Of a stretch of 64,000 bases of DNA, positions 20,100-31,733 are shown one piece after another; within the stretch, counting starts at the first letter, position 1, and the number at the start of each line of letters is the position of its first letter. The notes beneath the pieces are model-generated. The model saw only the letters and a program-made list of their open reading frames with translations. It had not been told where the DNA came from and did not search any database. The position numbers and the translations under genes were made by a program. The DNA is from Lacinutrix neustonica (lineage in GTDB: Bacteria; Bacteroidota; Bacteroidia; Flavobacteriales; Flavobacteriaceae), in contig NZ_CP113088.1 of assembly GCF_026625145.1 (NCBI RefSeq), positions 2,459,501-2,523,500 of the forward strand, read 5' to 3'.

Positions 20100-21008
20100 A
20101 TGAACAATTCAGAAAGCAAAAGTATAGAAAATAACGCTAAAGGGTTTTTTATAGAAACCAGAGTCGATGACGGTGTTTTTATTTTAACGCATCAAAATGA
20201 TTCAAACAGCATAAAAGTAATTGAACGTGAGATAGATAGCAGTTATATTCAGTTTCACTTTTGTTTAAAAGGGGAGAGTGCTTTTAATTTTAATAATGGT
20301 AATTATTCATTACAGGTCCCTGAAGAAACGTCCTTGCTTTTGTACAATCCGCAACGTGATTTACCCATTCATTTAGAGGTTAACCCAAAATCTTGGTTGG
20401 TTTCTGTGATTATTTCTATTAAAAAATTTCATGGGTTGTTTTCTCAAGAAGCCGATTACATCACGTTTTTAAGTGCAGACAACAAAGATAAAAAGTATTA
20501 CAAAGATGGAAAAATCTCCCCATCTATGGCTATTGCACTAAATCAATTGGTGAACTATAATTTGAATCAATCCATCAAAAATATTTATTTTAAAGCCAAA
20601 GCCTATGAGGTTTTAAGCCTGTATTTTCATAGGAGTGAAGAGACCGATGTGGAACAGTGCCCTTTTTTGGTCGATGAATCTAATGTTTTAAAAATTAGAA
20701 AAGCAAAAGATATTGTTATTTCCCGTATGGCAGAACCGCCAAGTTTACAGGCGCTAGCAGATGAGATTGGCCTCACTTTAAAGAAACTTAAAGAAGGTTT
20801 TAAACAAGTTTATGGCGATTCGGTGTATAGTTTTTTGTTTGATTATAAAATGGAAGTGGCGCGAAAATTACTGGAAACGGGAAGCCATAATGTTAATGAA
20901 GTAGGGTTGCGAGTAGGCTACAGTACCTCCAGTCATTTTATAGCGGCTTTTAAGAAGAAGTACGGTACAACTCCTAAAAAGTATATAACCTCATTGACCA
21001 GTAGTTAA
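20100..21008 (+). CDS. AraC-family transcriptional regulator
   Basis: 302 residues. A beta-rich N-terminal sensing domain (about 1-180) precedes a C-terminal AraC pair of helix-turn-helix motifs (about 200-300). The HTH region reads SLQALADEIGLTLKKLKEGFKQVYGDSVYSFL and VNEVGLRVGYSTSSHFIAAFKKKYGTTPKKY, the second being the family signature. It diverges from hemA. Some AraC-type proteins (for example PchR) respond to iron chelates or siderophores, so a link to haem or iron is plausible but inferred only from position. The effector is unknown and the frame is intact. Confidence 0.88.
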   Translation: MNNSESKSIENNAKGFFIETRVDDGVFILTHQNDSNSIKVIEREIDSSYIQFHFCLKGESAFNFNNGNYSLQVPEETSLLLYNPQRDLPIHLEVNPKSWLVSVIISIKKFHGLFSQEADYITFLSADNKDKKYYKDGKISPSMAIALNQLVNYNLNQSIKNIYFKAKAYEVLSLYFHRSEETDVEQCPFLVDESNVLKIRKAKDIVISRMAEPPSLQALADEIGLTLKKLKEGFKQVYGDSVYSFLFDYKMEVARKLLETGSHNVNEVGLRVGYSTSSHFIAAFKKKYGTTPKKYITSLTSS

Positions 21009-21160
21009 TGGATAGCGACTTCTTCTGCTTAGTGGTCGGTTGTAATTCTTTTTTATAATAAAACTCTAGAATTAATTTTTCACGGAGACGGCAATATTTT
21101 AATGCCACGAATAGAGGTGTATGGCTATGCCATTCAATGGATTAAATAGCGGTTAGACGA

Positions 21161-24100
21161 CTACTGTTTTTCATGGATTCGTTTTCCGGTTTTGTATTTA
21201 ATACGTTCTAGAGCTTCTTTTATTAACGCCTCTTCTTTATCCCTTTCATTCACGTAATTGCCGTTATAACCCGATTTATAAAACACATCTGTTACCAATG
21301 CTCCTGTTTTTTCCGGTTCTAAAAAAGCAGCATAATACAATTTTTTAGAGCTGTCATAATCATTCTCTTGATGTAGCATGTAGAAGTACATGCTTCCCTT
21401 TTTACCTGCGTCGGTTTCAAACGGTTTTTTTGCTAAAAAGGCAATAGAGTCTCTTCCTTTTTCTATAGTTACGTTAGAAAACAGATACGATTTGGCATAC
21501 ATATCTTGAGAAATGGTTCTTGTTAAATACGGTTCGTTTAATTGTTGTTTGTATAACTTCTGTACTAAAAGTGCTTGATTTTTATAGTCGTTGAGTGTTT
21601 TTTCTTCAAGTTGAGGTGGAATGGGTTCCTTTGCTTTTTCCAGTAACACGTAATATGTGGTTAGAGCTGCGGCATTATCACTATCCAGTAATTTTTCGAA
21701 GAACGGTTTTGCATAATGGTCCTTTCTAAAAGGGAAAATAAGTTTTACATAGCTATACAAGGCACTCGATTTAGCGCTGTAGCTAGACTCGCTTAAACTG
21801 CGTTTTATCTCCATTTTACCATCATTTATAATGGCTTTTTTAATTGCCTTATAGTTTTTAGGCTTTATGTAACCACTGTCCTGAAGCATGGCGAGTAAGT
21901 GATAAATGGGTTCTTTATATTCTTGAATAGCGCTATACTCTAACAATTCGGGAACAGTTCTTTTTTAAGCGCTAAGGAGTCTTTATAGGTATGAAATAAG
22001 GAACGAACACTGTATTTTTCTAGAGGGAGATCCTTTCTTAACAGAGATAAAAAATTGGTAATAGCAGTTGATTCTTTTTTGTTTAATAACGCCTTTAAAA
22101 TGGTAGCTTGTATTCGGGATTGGAATACGAATCTAGATACAGTTGCTTCAAAAATGGGTAAACCGTTTCATCGTCATCTATAGCGATAAGTTCACGAATG
22201 AAATGGAGTTTTATCTTTTGTTTGTTTTCTCGGAAATTCAAAATTTTGAATAAAATCAATAAGTTTATAGGTGTGTGTTTTATTGAATTTAATTAGGTTG
22301 TAGGCGTCCATAACAATGCTATCATCTCTTTTTAATGCTCCAAAAAAACGGGTGGTTTTATCATTTAAAATGGACGTGCCCATCAACGTGTCCACAGGTT
22401 TGAATGTATTATAAAAATTGGTAACAAATGTTGATGGTTTAGCTACCGTATCAGACAACGATTTGATTGTAAAAAGCACCCCTTTTTTTTGAATGTGTTT
22501 TACACGAATAGCTTTTGCACTTAATGAATCCGTTAGGGTGTAACTAAAAGTATAGCCGTCATGCGCTTTCGTTTTCTTTTGGTTCGTCAACTTTAAGCGT
22601 TGCATTTGATGCTCATGGACATAAGGTGATTTTGAAGGCTCTATTTCTTCCCATAAACTATCTATGCTTTTATACATTTGAAGGTCATGAAACTTCATGC
22701 GTGTTACAAAAATTTGCTCATTAGCTTTAGAATAGTAACTCGTCTGTTTTGATTCCGCATCATAGTGCTTTTTCTTTTGTTGTTCATAGCCATAGGAAGC
22801 GGAAAACAGGGGTTTCGTATTCGTTAAAACCGAAAAATGTAATGACGTGTCTACCGTGGTTTCAAAAGTAGTATAATTAATGCTGTTGAATTGGAAAGAT
22901 CTAAAATAAGTATCCGCTTTTGTTTTATCTGCTCCAATATAACCTAGCAAATAATAGCTACCATCTTTTACAATAGATTTTAAATGTATGCTTTTTGAAG
23001 GGGTCGCTTCCAACTGTGCATGAGATTCGTAGCTCTTATAATTGCTATTGTTGAAGGCACCCGAAATGCCTGTTTCTATTTTTAAATTTTTATAGACATT
23101 GTCAATAATATATTTGGCTTCAAAAGCGTCTTCTTCAATGTAAGAGATGTCTTGACTGACTGCTTCACTCAAAAAGTAATAATCATCACCCGCGACACCT
23201 TGAATGTGTTTATTTCCTGCATTCAGCATATTATCCTGTGTATTGAAACTTGGAAACGCCACGCTATACTTTCCATAAGACGAATTGAAAGTTGCAATGC
23301 GATCTGTAGTTGTTTTAAACTCAATAGAACTAAAAACAGCTTTTTCTTGATCTAAAACATAGTTTTTAGGGCCGCCAAATTTGATGACTATAACCTCTAA
23401 AGGTGTTTTGTAAATATGGTATTTTTGATAGTCACCTTTTTTCGTTTTATTGAGTACGCTCAAACCAGGGAAGGGGCTTGATATTTTTTCTTTACTAATA
23501 ATATCTCCAGGAATATCTTCAAATAAAAAATGCTCTAAACGCTCTAAGGAAATTGCTTTTTCGTTCGGCAAATAATCATATAAATTAAAGCGGTTAATAG
23601 TCAAGTAGGCACCATTGGTCATGTTCGGGGAGACTGTGAATTTTTGTCCGTTGTAGTAAAATTCACGTAACGGGGTAAAACTTTTTAGTGATATAAAACC
23701 ATCAGCTGTAGTATGGGTTTCCATAACTGGAGCCGCTATAAAATCTTCAATGTTTTGTTTTGCTTTTTGTCCGTTTTGGGTTTGGTTTGATGTTAATGGT
23801 TTTACCGTATACCCTTTTTCTCTTAACGCATTGAGCATGCCCTGTTTTCCTGGTAAATGTGCTGCGCCAACACCAGCAAATACGGATTGTTTTCGAATCA
23901 AGGTGTCCGAGAACGGTAACCATGTTGGCGTTACGTTTGTAAAGCATATACTCTCTAAAAAAATCAGTATTTGATGCTTCACCAATAGAATCTAATAAAG
24001 CAAGGTTTCGCTCTCGATAGGTGTTTTCTTGCAAAAGAGAGGGGCTTTCCTTGGCGTAAATTTCAGTTAGCCAGGGATCCATTTTTTTCTTGTAGGCATT

Positions 24101-24637
24101 GGCACTAGCCATTGTAGTAAGGTATTCGGCAACGTCTAGATCCTCGAGACTTATAATAGGTTTATTTTTCTTTTTACCAGCTTGGTAAATAAACATATCT
24201 AAATAGGTTTCTTCCTCAAAGTTATCGGACTGGGAATTTTTTCTATACAAATAACCATTAATAATGCGATTGTCTTGGCGTATGGCGCTTCGAATCATTA
24301 ACTCTTCAGGCGGTTCAAAATTGAATAATGTAGTATAAAATCCTTTGTCATACTCTGTAGAAGTATTTTGAGGGTACACCATGGCATTATCATAACTGTG
24401 GTCCAACCAAGTCGAAGGGTCACTTTCTAAAGCAATACTTTCGCTCTTTTCTAAGGCCTCAAAAAAAACATCATCTAAACGGAAGGCCACTTTTTTACTC
24501 ACGTGCATGGTGCCATAGATGTATGAGGGTTTGCTTAACCCATTCCCCGAAATCTCCCAAAGCAAACTCTGTTCTTGCTCTTGCGAATGGCCTAATAAAC
24601 AAAAGAGGGGTATGGTGTATAAGAGTAATTTTTGCAT
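21161..24637 (-). CDS. Giant secreted TraB/GumN-family protein (four lesions)
   Basis: About 1158 residues after repair, far longer than the roughly 300 of an ordinary TraB/GumN protein. A signal peptide (LLLYTIPLFCLLGHSQ) is followed by the TraB/GumN domain: LLWEISGNGLSKPSYIYGTMHVS near residue 27, ALESDPSTW, and SVFAGVGAAHLPGKQGMLNALREKGY near 265. These conserved His/Glu blocks resemble metal-dependent Tiki-type proteases. The remaining 850 residues hold beta-rich repeats and a helical, HEAT-like tail, with no known domain that I recognise. Lesions are CCGAGA at 23907, TCTCGG at 22228, TCGG at 22114 and TCGG at 21948; CCAGA/TCTGG at all four gives one frame. I chose the ATG at 24637 because the signal peptide starts there. 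Confidence 0.78.
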
Positions 24638-24858
24638 TATTGGGGTATTGTATATCACAGTAAATATATTCAATTCACCTATACTTTCCATTTAATATAA
24701 GATTTTAACGCGCTTAGGTTGCATTACAAATTCATTTGATTATCGATATTATCGATTAGAGTTGTATTTTTGCACGGTCAATTGTCGAACAAGAAAGAAG
24801 AGGTTCTTGTCTTTGTGACAATTAGAAAAATTAGATTATTGGTTAGCGACACAAACAT

Positions 24859-25887
24859 ATGAAAGGAGTTTTATTAGTTAATTTAGGATCCCCGGACAGT
24901 CCTGAGCCTAAAGATGTTAAAAAATATTTGGGAGAATTTTTAATGGATGAACGTGTAATAGACGTGCCGCTTTGGGCAAGAACGTTACTCGTGAAGGGCA
25001 TTATTTTAAATACACGCCCAAAGGCTTCAGCCAAAGCCTACAAGAAGATTTGGTGGGAAGAAGGATCCCCTTTAATAGTATTGTCTGAACAACTGCAGCA
25101 TAAGGTGCAAGAAGAGGTTGAATTCCCAGTGGCCTTAGCGATGCGTTATGGCAGCATGACCATTAAAAAAGGACTACAAGAACTCGTAGATAAAGGCGTG
25201 GATGAGGTGTTTTTAATTCCGCTATACCCACAGTTTGCTATGGCAACGACAGAAACAATTACGGTATTAGCCGAAGAACTAAGACAACAGCATTTCCCTA
25301 ATTTAAAAATTGAATCACTTCCTGCGTTCTACAACAACCCGGATTATATTTCTGTTTTGGCAGAATCTATTAAAGCCGATCTAAAAGATAAAGATTACGA
25401 CCATTTATTATTCTCTTATCATGGGGTGCCCGAACGTCACATCCGAAAAAGTGACATTACTAAATCGCATTGTAAAATAGATGGCAGCTGTTGTGAAACG
25501 CCAAGCATCGCTCATGAGTTTTGTTACAGACACCAATGTAAAGAAGTGACACGATTGGTTGGTGAACATTTAGAGCTCACACCGGACAGTTATTCCACCT
25601 CATTTCAATCGCGTTTAGGCTTTGACCCTTGGTTACAGCCTTATACAGACCGAACGATTGAGCGTTTAGGCAAAAAAGGGGTCAAGAAAATGGCTATTGT
25701 TACCCCCGCATTTGTTAGCGATTGTTTAGAAACATTAGAAGAAATAGCCATGGAAGGTGAGGAGATTTTCCATGAAGTTGGCGGACAAGAATTCACAACG
25801 GTCCCTTGTCTAAACACTAATATGAGTTGGGTGAAACTACTTGCGCAGTGGATTAACGAATGGTCTGAAACAGTGGTAGAGGCTTAA
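24859..25887 (+). CDS. hemH: Ferrochelatase
   Basis: 342 residues. GVLLVNLGSPDSPEPKDVKKYL at the start, IPLYPQFAMATTET in the middle, and LFSYHGVPERHIRKSD carry the family's signatures, with the histidine in YHGVPERH as the metal-insertion residue. FQSRLGFDPWLQPYTD and VTPAFVSDCLETLEEI complete the pattern. A cysteine-rich insert (CKIDGSCCETPSIAHEFCYRHQC) appears near residues 206-228, where some bacterial ferrochelatases bind an iron-sulfur cluster. HemH inserts Fe2+ into protoporphyrin IX. It is followed by a MATE exporter and hemJ on the same strand. The frame is intact. Confidence 0.95.
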   Translation: MKGVLLVNLGSPDSPEPKDVKKYLGEFLMDERVIDVPLWARTLLVKGIILNTRPKASAKAYKKIWWEEGSPLIVLSEQLQHKVQEEVEFPVALAMRYGSMTIKKGLQELVDKGVDEVFLIPLYPQFAMATTETITVLAEELRQQHFPNLKIESLPAFYNNPDYISVLAESIKADLKDKDYDHLLFSYHGVPERHIRKSDITKSHCKIDGSCCETPSIAHEFCYRHQCKEVTRLVGEHLELTPDSYSTSFQSRLGFDPWLQPYTDRTIERLGKKGVKKMAIVTPAFVSDCLETLEEIAMEGEEIFHEVGGQEFTTVPCLNTNMSWVKLLAQWINEWSETVVEA

Positions 25888-25930
25888 TTTTTTAAAAGTA
25901 AAAAGGATTTCCGTTTTTTAGGAAAAGACT

Positions 25931-27288
25931 ATGCAAAAAAACAATTCAGCTATTTTAGGGACGGAGCCTATTGGTAAACTCTTAATAAAGCAAGCCGTAC
26001 CCGCATCTATAGGTATTTTAGTGATGTCGCTAAACATCTTGGTTGATACTATTTTTGTAGGTCAATGGATAGGCTCCACAGCAATAGCTGCGATTAATGT
26101 CGTGCTTCCCGTTTCCTTTTTTATTGCAGCTCTAGGCATGTCTATTGGCATTGGGGGCTCTTCAATAATCTCACGCGCTTTAGGAGCAAATAATTATAGA
26201 AAGGCATTAAAGGTTTTTGGAAATCAAATTACGTTAACCCTATTTTTTACCATTGCTTTAGTCATTCCAGGATTATGGTTTGTTGATAGTATTGTGACTA
26301 CTTTTGGTGGGAAAGGTGCCATTTTTGAACCCGCAAAAACCTATTATACCATTGTGCTCTATGGTGTGCCATTTCTAGCCTTATGTATGATGGGGAATAC
26401 GGTCATACGCGCAGAAGGGAGGCCTAAATTTGCTATGTATGCCATGCTGTTTCCTTCGGTTGGCAACTTGATTTTAGATTATCTTTTTATTAATGTTTTA
26501 GATTTTGGAATGGCAGGGGCTGCTTGGGCAACAACAGGTTCCTATTTGTTGTGTTTTGTATTCATTCTTTGGTTTTTCTTTTCAAAACATTCTGAATTAA
26601 AAATTAATATGTCTCATTTCGGACTTAACAGACCTATTGTTTCCGAAATTGGAAGTTTAGGGTTTGTTACCTTGGCAAGACAGGCAGTGGTAAGTATCAC
26701 CTACTTGTTTATGAATAACATACTATTCGATTTGGGTGGGGAAACGTCTGTAACGGCTTATGCCATTGTAGGGCGTATGTTAATGTTTGCCTTATTTCCT
26801 GTTTATGGCATCACCCAAGGGTTTCTACCCATTGCCGGTTATAACTATGGTGCGAATAAATATGATCGTGTCAAAGAAACCATTAGCACCGCTTTAAAGT
26901 ATGCTGTTGGATTGGGTATTTTGGTTTTTGTCGTATTAATGGCATTCCCGAAGCGATTACAACGTTATTTACGTCAGATGCCGAAGTTTTAAAGCAAACA
27001 CCAACTGCGATGCGATGGGTGTTTGCAGTTACACCAATAGTCGCCATTCAGCTTATTGGAGCAGCTTATTTTCAGGCCATTGGAAAAGCTGTGCCAGCCC
27101 TATTATTAACCTTGACACGGCAAGGTTTTATTTTTATTCCGTTAATATTTATACTTCCAAGATTTTATGGTGAATTAGGGGTTTGGCTGGCCTTTCCCAT
27201 TAGTGATTTGTTATCTACTATTATAACGGCCTATTTTTTAAATCGAGAAGTAAAGACTAATTTAGTCGAAGAAACATACGCCCAATAA
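25931..27288 (+). CDS. MATE-family multidrug/cation efflux transporter (one lesion)
   Basis: 452 residues after repair of CCGA at 26948-26951; CCAGA gives LMAFPEAITTLFTSDAEV and joins two pieces. Twelve hydrophobic segments are expected, beginning LIKQAVPASIGILVMSLNILVDTIFVGQ, a typical MATE entry. The motif GIGGSSIISRALGA, the internal QGFLPIAGYNYGA, and the end YFLNREV match bacterial MatE proteins. These Na+- or H+-coupled antiporters export drugs and organic cations. The substrate is unknown. Its place between hemH and hemJ could mean porphyrin export, but the family is common and the link may be chance. Confidence 0.9.
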
Positions 27289-27836
27289 TGCAATATTATA
27301 ACTACATAAAAGCATTACATCTTATTTTTGTAATCACATGGTTTGCCGGTTTGTTTTACATTCCTAGATTGTTCGTTTATCAAATTGAGGCGTTTCACAA
27401 GCCTTCACCGGAAAAGGAGATCTTAGGTAAGCAACTTAAAATGATGGCTAGGCGCTTGTGGACCATCATCACGTGGCCATCAGCCATTTTAGCGACTGGC
27501 TTTGCTCTCCGGCTCATTATTTTAATGCCCTCATGGTTAGAACAATCTTGGATGCAAGTAAAGTTAGGGTTCGTTGTTTTGCTTATTATTTACCACATTA
27601 AAACTCACCTGTATTACAAGCAATTGCAACAGGACACCGTAACCAAAAGCTCTAATTTTATGCGATTATGGAACGAAGGGGCTACCTTTATTCTCTTTGC
27701 CGTTGTCTTTTTAGTGATTTTAAAAAGTGCGTTTCATTGGATTTTTGGTGTGATTGGTATTCTCGTTTTAGGACTGCTTTTAATGTTAGGTTTTAAAGTA
27801 TATAAACACATTCGTAAAAGAAATCCGGACGCGTAA
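27288..27836 (+). CDS. hemJ: Protoporphyrinogen IX oxidase, HemJ type
   Basis: 182 residues. It starts MQYYNYIKALHLIFVITWFAGLFYIPRLFVYQ, the HemJ (former UPF0093) signature, with a histidine near residue 11 expected to bind haem b. About four membrane helices follow, with ARRLWTIITWPSAILATG and MQVKLGFVVLLIIYHIKTHLYYK in the middle, and an extra C-terminal helix pair. HemJ oxidises protoporphyrinogen IX to protoporphyrin IX at the inner membrane. The ATG overlaps the stop of the MATE gene by one base, so the two are translationally coupled. hemH upstream takes the product. The frame is intact. Confidence 0.88.
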   Translation: MQYYNYIKALHLIFVITWFAGLFYIPRLFVYQIEAFHKPSPEKEILGKQLKMMARRLWTIITWPSAILATGFALRLIILMPSWLEQSWMQVKLGFVVLLIIYHIKTHLYYKQLQQDTVTKSSNFMRLWNEGATFILFAVVFLVILKSAFHWIFGVIGILVLGLLLMLGFKVYKHIRKRNPDA

Positions 27837-27994
27837 TAGGTTTTAGAGATGTCTAGCACTGGTAGAATTTTTAGGAGAACCATAAATCGAGATTCTGTAA
27901 GTCCTTACAACCTAAAGGTTCTCATTTACACCTCTCCAAAGCCCCTTGAAAGTGGTGCGATTATTGTTATATTTATGGCAACTTAATTTTATAG

Positions 27995-29446
27995 ATGAAA
28001 CTCATAAAACTATCTTTACGTACCCGAATTTTCTTAGCCATGATTATGTTGGTGATTATGTCATCTATTTTAATTGCCGCAGTTGCTATTTATCAATACA
28101 CCGAAGAAACACAAGACTACCATAAACAGCGTTTGGACAGGAAAGAAACAGCGATTATAAGAAGTTTAGATTTTGTGACTCGTGAAACTACCTTTCCCGT
28201 AATTACAGAAAATGTTCCCAGCATCTTTAAAACTAAAATTTATGAAGTGGCAGATGTGCATAACATTCAAATAAATCTATACGATTTAGAAGGGTCTTTG
28301 CTTATTTCTTCTAAAGCAGATTTAAAACAAGAAGTCACCGAAAAATGTTTGGATCCGTAGTGTTAAATACTTTAATGAATACTGTAGAACATCGCTATGA
28401 AGAGCGTAGGGAGGAAAACGAGGAAGTCTTTCGCTCATCATACCGTTACATTACAGATGGTAAATTTAAACCTTTAGCCATTATTAATTTACCCTATTTA
28501 GAAAACGATGATTTTTTAGCAAAGGAACTTGATGAGTTCTTAGCCCGATTATCTTACACGACGCTGCTCGTGCTATTATTTGCCATTGCGTTGGCTTTTT
28601 TGGTTTCTAAATATATTACGAAGTCTTTAAAAACAATCAGTGAAAAAATGAATGCCACGCGCTTGGAAAAGCGTAATGAAAAAATTGAAATTACAGATGG
28701 TAGTGAGGAAATTACAACATTAGTAAATTCATACAATCGCATGATTGATGAACTGGAAGAAAGTGCCGTGCAATTGGCAACAAGTGAACGCGAGCAAGCC
28801 TGGAGGGAAATGGCCAAACAAGTCGCGCACGAGATAAAAAACCCATTAACCCCTATGCGATTGAGTGTGCAAAGCTTTCAGCGTAAATTTGATCCCCAAG
28901 ACCCAAGTATTCATCAAAAGGTTGATGAGTACACAGATACGCTCATACAACAAATAGACACGATGAGTTCTATTGCTGGGGCATTTTCGAATTTTGCTAA
29001 AATGCCTGCGCAGAAAAAATGAAATGCTTAATGTGGTGAAAATTGTAGATCTCGCGTTAGATATTTTTAATGAAGATTACATTACATTTCAGTCTGATGA
29101 GGAAGAAATTATAGCCAAGTTTGATAGAACGCAGCTCATTCGCGTAGTTACCAATTTAATTAAAAATGGTATTCAAGCCATTCCGGAAGGCCAACAGCCA
29201 AAAATAATCGTTAATGTTTCTGAGGTTAATAACATGATAAAAATCACGGTTTCAGACAACGGTATTGGTATCACCGAAGCGAATAAATCTAAGATTTTCG
29301 AGCCAAAGTTCACCACTAAATCTAGCGGTATGGGACTAGGTTTGGCTATGGTAAAAAATATTGTGGAAACTTACGGAGGAACAATTACCTTTGTATCACA
29401 GAAAGGAAAAGGCACGCTATTTACCGTTACTTTTCCTAAGGAATAA
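27995..29446 (+). CDS. NtrY-like membrane sensor histidine kinase (two lesions)
   Basis: About 483 residues after repair. Two transmembrane segments (FLAMIMLVIMSSILIAAVAIY near the start and LLVLLFAIALAFLVSKYI near residue 190) flank an extracytoplasmic sensor. A HAMP linker follows, then a dimerisation helix with AWREMAKQVAHEIKNPLTPMRLSVQ; its His is the phosphorylated residue. The ATPase domain has VVTNLIKNGIQAI (N box), ITVSDNGIGIT (G1) and SGMGLGLAMVKNIVETYGG (G2). The first lesion is CCGA at 28338-28341 (CCAGA gives EVTRKMFGSVV). The second is an extra base at 29009-29018, where six A follow GCGCAG; removing one A or reading CCAGA restores FSNFAKMP...NEMLNVVKIV. No response regulator is adjacent. 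Confidence 0.86.
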
Positions 29447-29574
29447 AATTCCGGTTTTCTAGGATTTTTCAGTACATTGATTTTAAACGGAATACCAAGA
29501 GCTGTCGAAGTGGCTCGAGTTATAATATATATTAAACACATTTTCGCATCGCGCAAATGACAATCACATTTACA

Positions 29575-30356
29575 ATGACTTACGAAAACATACTTTCTAA
29601 ATCTCAAAATGGCATTACAACCATTACCATCAACAGACCCTCTAAATTAAATGCGTTAAACAAAGCCACTATAGAAGAGTTGCATAAGGCTTTTGATCAG
29701 GCTAATAAAGATCAAAAATCTAAAGTTATTATTATAACCGGAAGCGGCGAAAAAGCCTTTGTAGCTGGTGCTGATATTAGTGAGTTTGCAAATTTTGATG
29801 TTACTAATGGCGGTAAATTAGCAGCTAAAGGGCAAGCCTTATTATTCGATTTTGTTGAAAATTTGGAAACACCTGTCATTGCGGCTGTAAATGGTTTTGC
29901 CTTGGGTGGCGGACTTGAATTAGCGATGGCGGCACATTTTAGAGTCGCCAGCGATACCGCTAAAATGGGCTTGCCGAAGTTTCATTAGGGGTAATACCTG
30001 GCTATGGCGGAACCCAGCGTTTGCCACAATTGATAGGTAAAGGGCGCGCCATGGAAATGATTATGACGGCAGGCATGATAGATGCTCATACAGCAAAGGA
30101 ATACGGGTTAGTAAATCATGTGGTGCCTCAAGATGAGTTATTACCTTTAGCTGAAAAAATAGCAAGTAAAATCATGCGAAATTCTTCAGTAGCGATTAGT
30201 AAAGCGATTAAAGCGGTTAATGCAAACTACACAGATGGTTTAAATGGTTTTGAAACCGAAATAGAACAATTTGGAAACTGCTTTGGGACCGAAGATTTTA
30301 AAGAAGGAACAACTGCCTTTTTAGAAAAACGTAAAGCTGAGTTTCCAGGGAAATAA
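29575..30356 (+). CDS. Enoyl-CoA hydratase / crotonase-family protein (one lesion)
   Basis: 260 residues after repair of CCGA at 29974-29977; CCAGA gives [26 protein letters not shown]. The family pattern is complete: AFVAGADISEF for the first oxyanion-hole glycine, VNGFALGGGLELAMAAHFR with one catalytic glutamate, and the lesion site itself restores the second glutamate (LPEVSLG). Uncorrected, the gene ends just before that residue and looks like a loss of function. The enzyme hydrates trans-2-enoyl-CoA in fatty-acid oxidation or related CoA pathways. The start at 29575 (MTYENILSKS) is preferred over the in-frame ATG at 29557. No other beta-oxidation genes are adjacent. Confidence 0.93.
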
Positions 30357-30437
30357 GAGCGACCTTTCTTTGCGTAACCCAAATACAATCCATGAGTTAA
30401 AACACCATTATTTGTAATTTTACATAAATTATTAAAG

Positions 30438-31514
30438 ATGTTGAACAATTCTAATATAAAAGGCCGTGGTGCGCAACTGAATACGCACAATCGTTTTTTT
30501 GAATTGTCGCATGACATGCGTGATGATTTTTTAGAATTCTGTGAGAAGGAAGGAGAATTAGCAGACAAAAACAAGACCTTGTATTTAGAGGTATTCCCAA
30601 AAACGATTGTGAACACGGTCAACAGTCCGAGATGTGGGTATGGGGTATTCTATGAACATGTATCAAGGCTGTGAGCATGGCTGTATTTACTGCTACGCCA
30701 GGAACAGTCATGAATATTGGGGCTATAGTGCAGGCTTAGATTTCGAACGACGTATTCTAGTTAAAAAGAACGCGCCGTAATTACTGGAAACCCTGTTAAA
30801 AAAGAAAAGTTGGAAGGCACATCCCATCGTTATGTCCGGGAATACAGATTGTTATCAACCCGCTGAAAAACAATTTGAAATTACAAAACGCTGTCTGGAC
30901 ATCTTCTTAAAGTACAAGCATCCGGTTTCTATAATAACAAAGAACACGTTAATTCTCCGTGACTTAGAGGTGTTAAAAGCGCTGTCAGCAGACCACTTAA
31001 TAAGTGTAAATATGTCTATCACCTCACTTTCGGAAACGACCCGGCGTATTTTAGAACCCCGAACAGCGACAATAAAAAAAAGACTGGAGACTGTTAAAAC
31101 GCTAAGCGATCATGGGATTCCTGTAAATGTGATGTTGGCTCCAATTATTCCTTCTATAAACAGTCATGAAATTTTACCTCACGGCAAAAGCAGTCTCTGA
31201 AGCTGGTGCTTCGAGCATGGCACATACCATTGTAAGATTAAATGGCGCTATTGGTGTCATCTTTACCGATTGGATAAAGAAAAATCTACCGAGACCGAGC
31301 AGATAAGGTTTTGCATCAAATAGAAAGCTGTCACGGTGGGCAGTTAAATGATAGTCGATATGGTTCACGAATGAAAGGGGAAGGGCCTATCGCTAAACAA
31401 ATAAATGATTTGGTTACACTCGCGCAATTAAAATATTTTAAAGGTCAATCACTACCACCGTTGAATACAGCGCTTCATGAAGAATATAAAGACGAGCAGT
31501 TGAAGTTGTTTTAA
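30438..31514 (+). CDS. PA0069-type radical SAM protein (four lesions)
   Basis: 357 residues after repair, one gene broken into four parts. MYQGCEHGCIYCYARNSHEYWG contains the CxxxCxxC cluster motif for the 4Fe-4S centre that binds S-adenosylmethionine. SGNTDCYQPAEKQFEITKRCL, TKNTLILRDLEVL, and the late NDSRYGSRMKGEGPIAKQI follow. The match is to the PA0069 family of bacterial radical SAM proteins, related to SplB-like photolyases, with uncertain substrate. Lesions are CCGAGA at 30627 (SPDVGMGYSM), CCGTA at 30775, which makes a stop (NAPELLETL), TCACGG at 31179 (ILPLAKAVSEAG) and CCGAGA at 31289 (LPDRADKVLH). Confidence 0.85.
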
Positions 31515-31733
31515 AGAATACGTTAAACGGTATTTATACAACTAAATTTAAATCTACGGTCTCCAATAGAGCGATCACATGGTTTTTAGTACGTAAAGAT
31601 GCAATTACATTACTTTTTTAATCCCTTGCATGCGATAATGTGTCATACTTTAATACTGTGTTTGTGGAGATTTCAGGCGAGAATCCTTTAAGGTACAGAA
31701 AGGAAACATTTTTAATAAGTTATGAATGATTTT

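Noticed and set aside
24736..24772. Promoter of hemH with palindromic operator (ATCGAT repeats)
   Set aside because: TATTTTTG at 24765 looks like a -7 box, but the nearest TTG is 26 bases away, outside the 19-21 spacing. The ATCGAT pair is short and may be chance.
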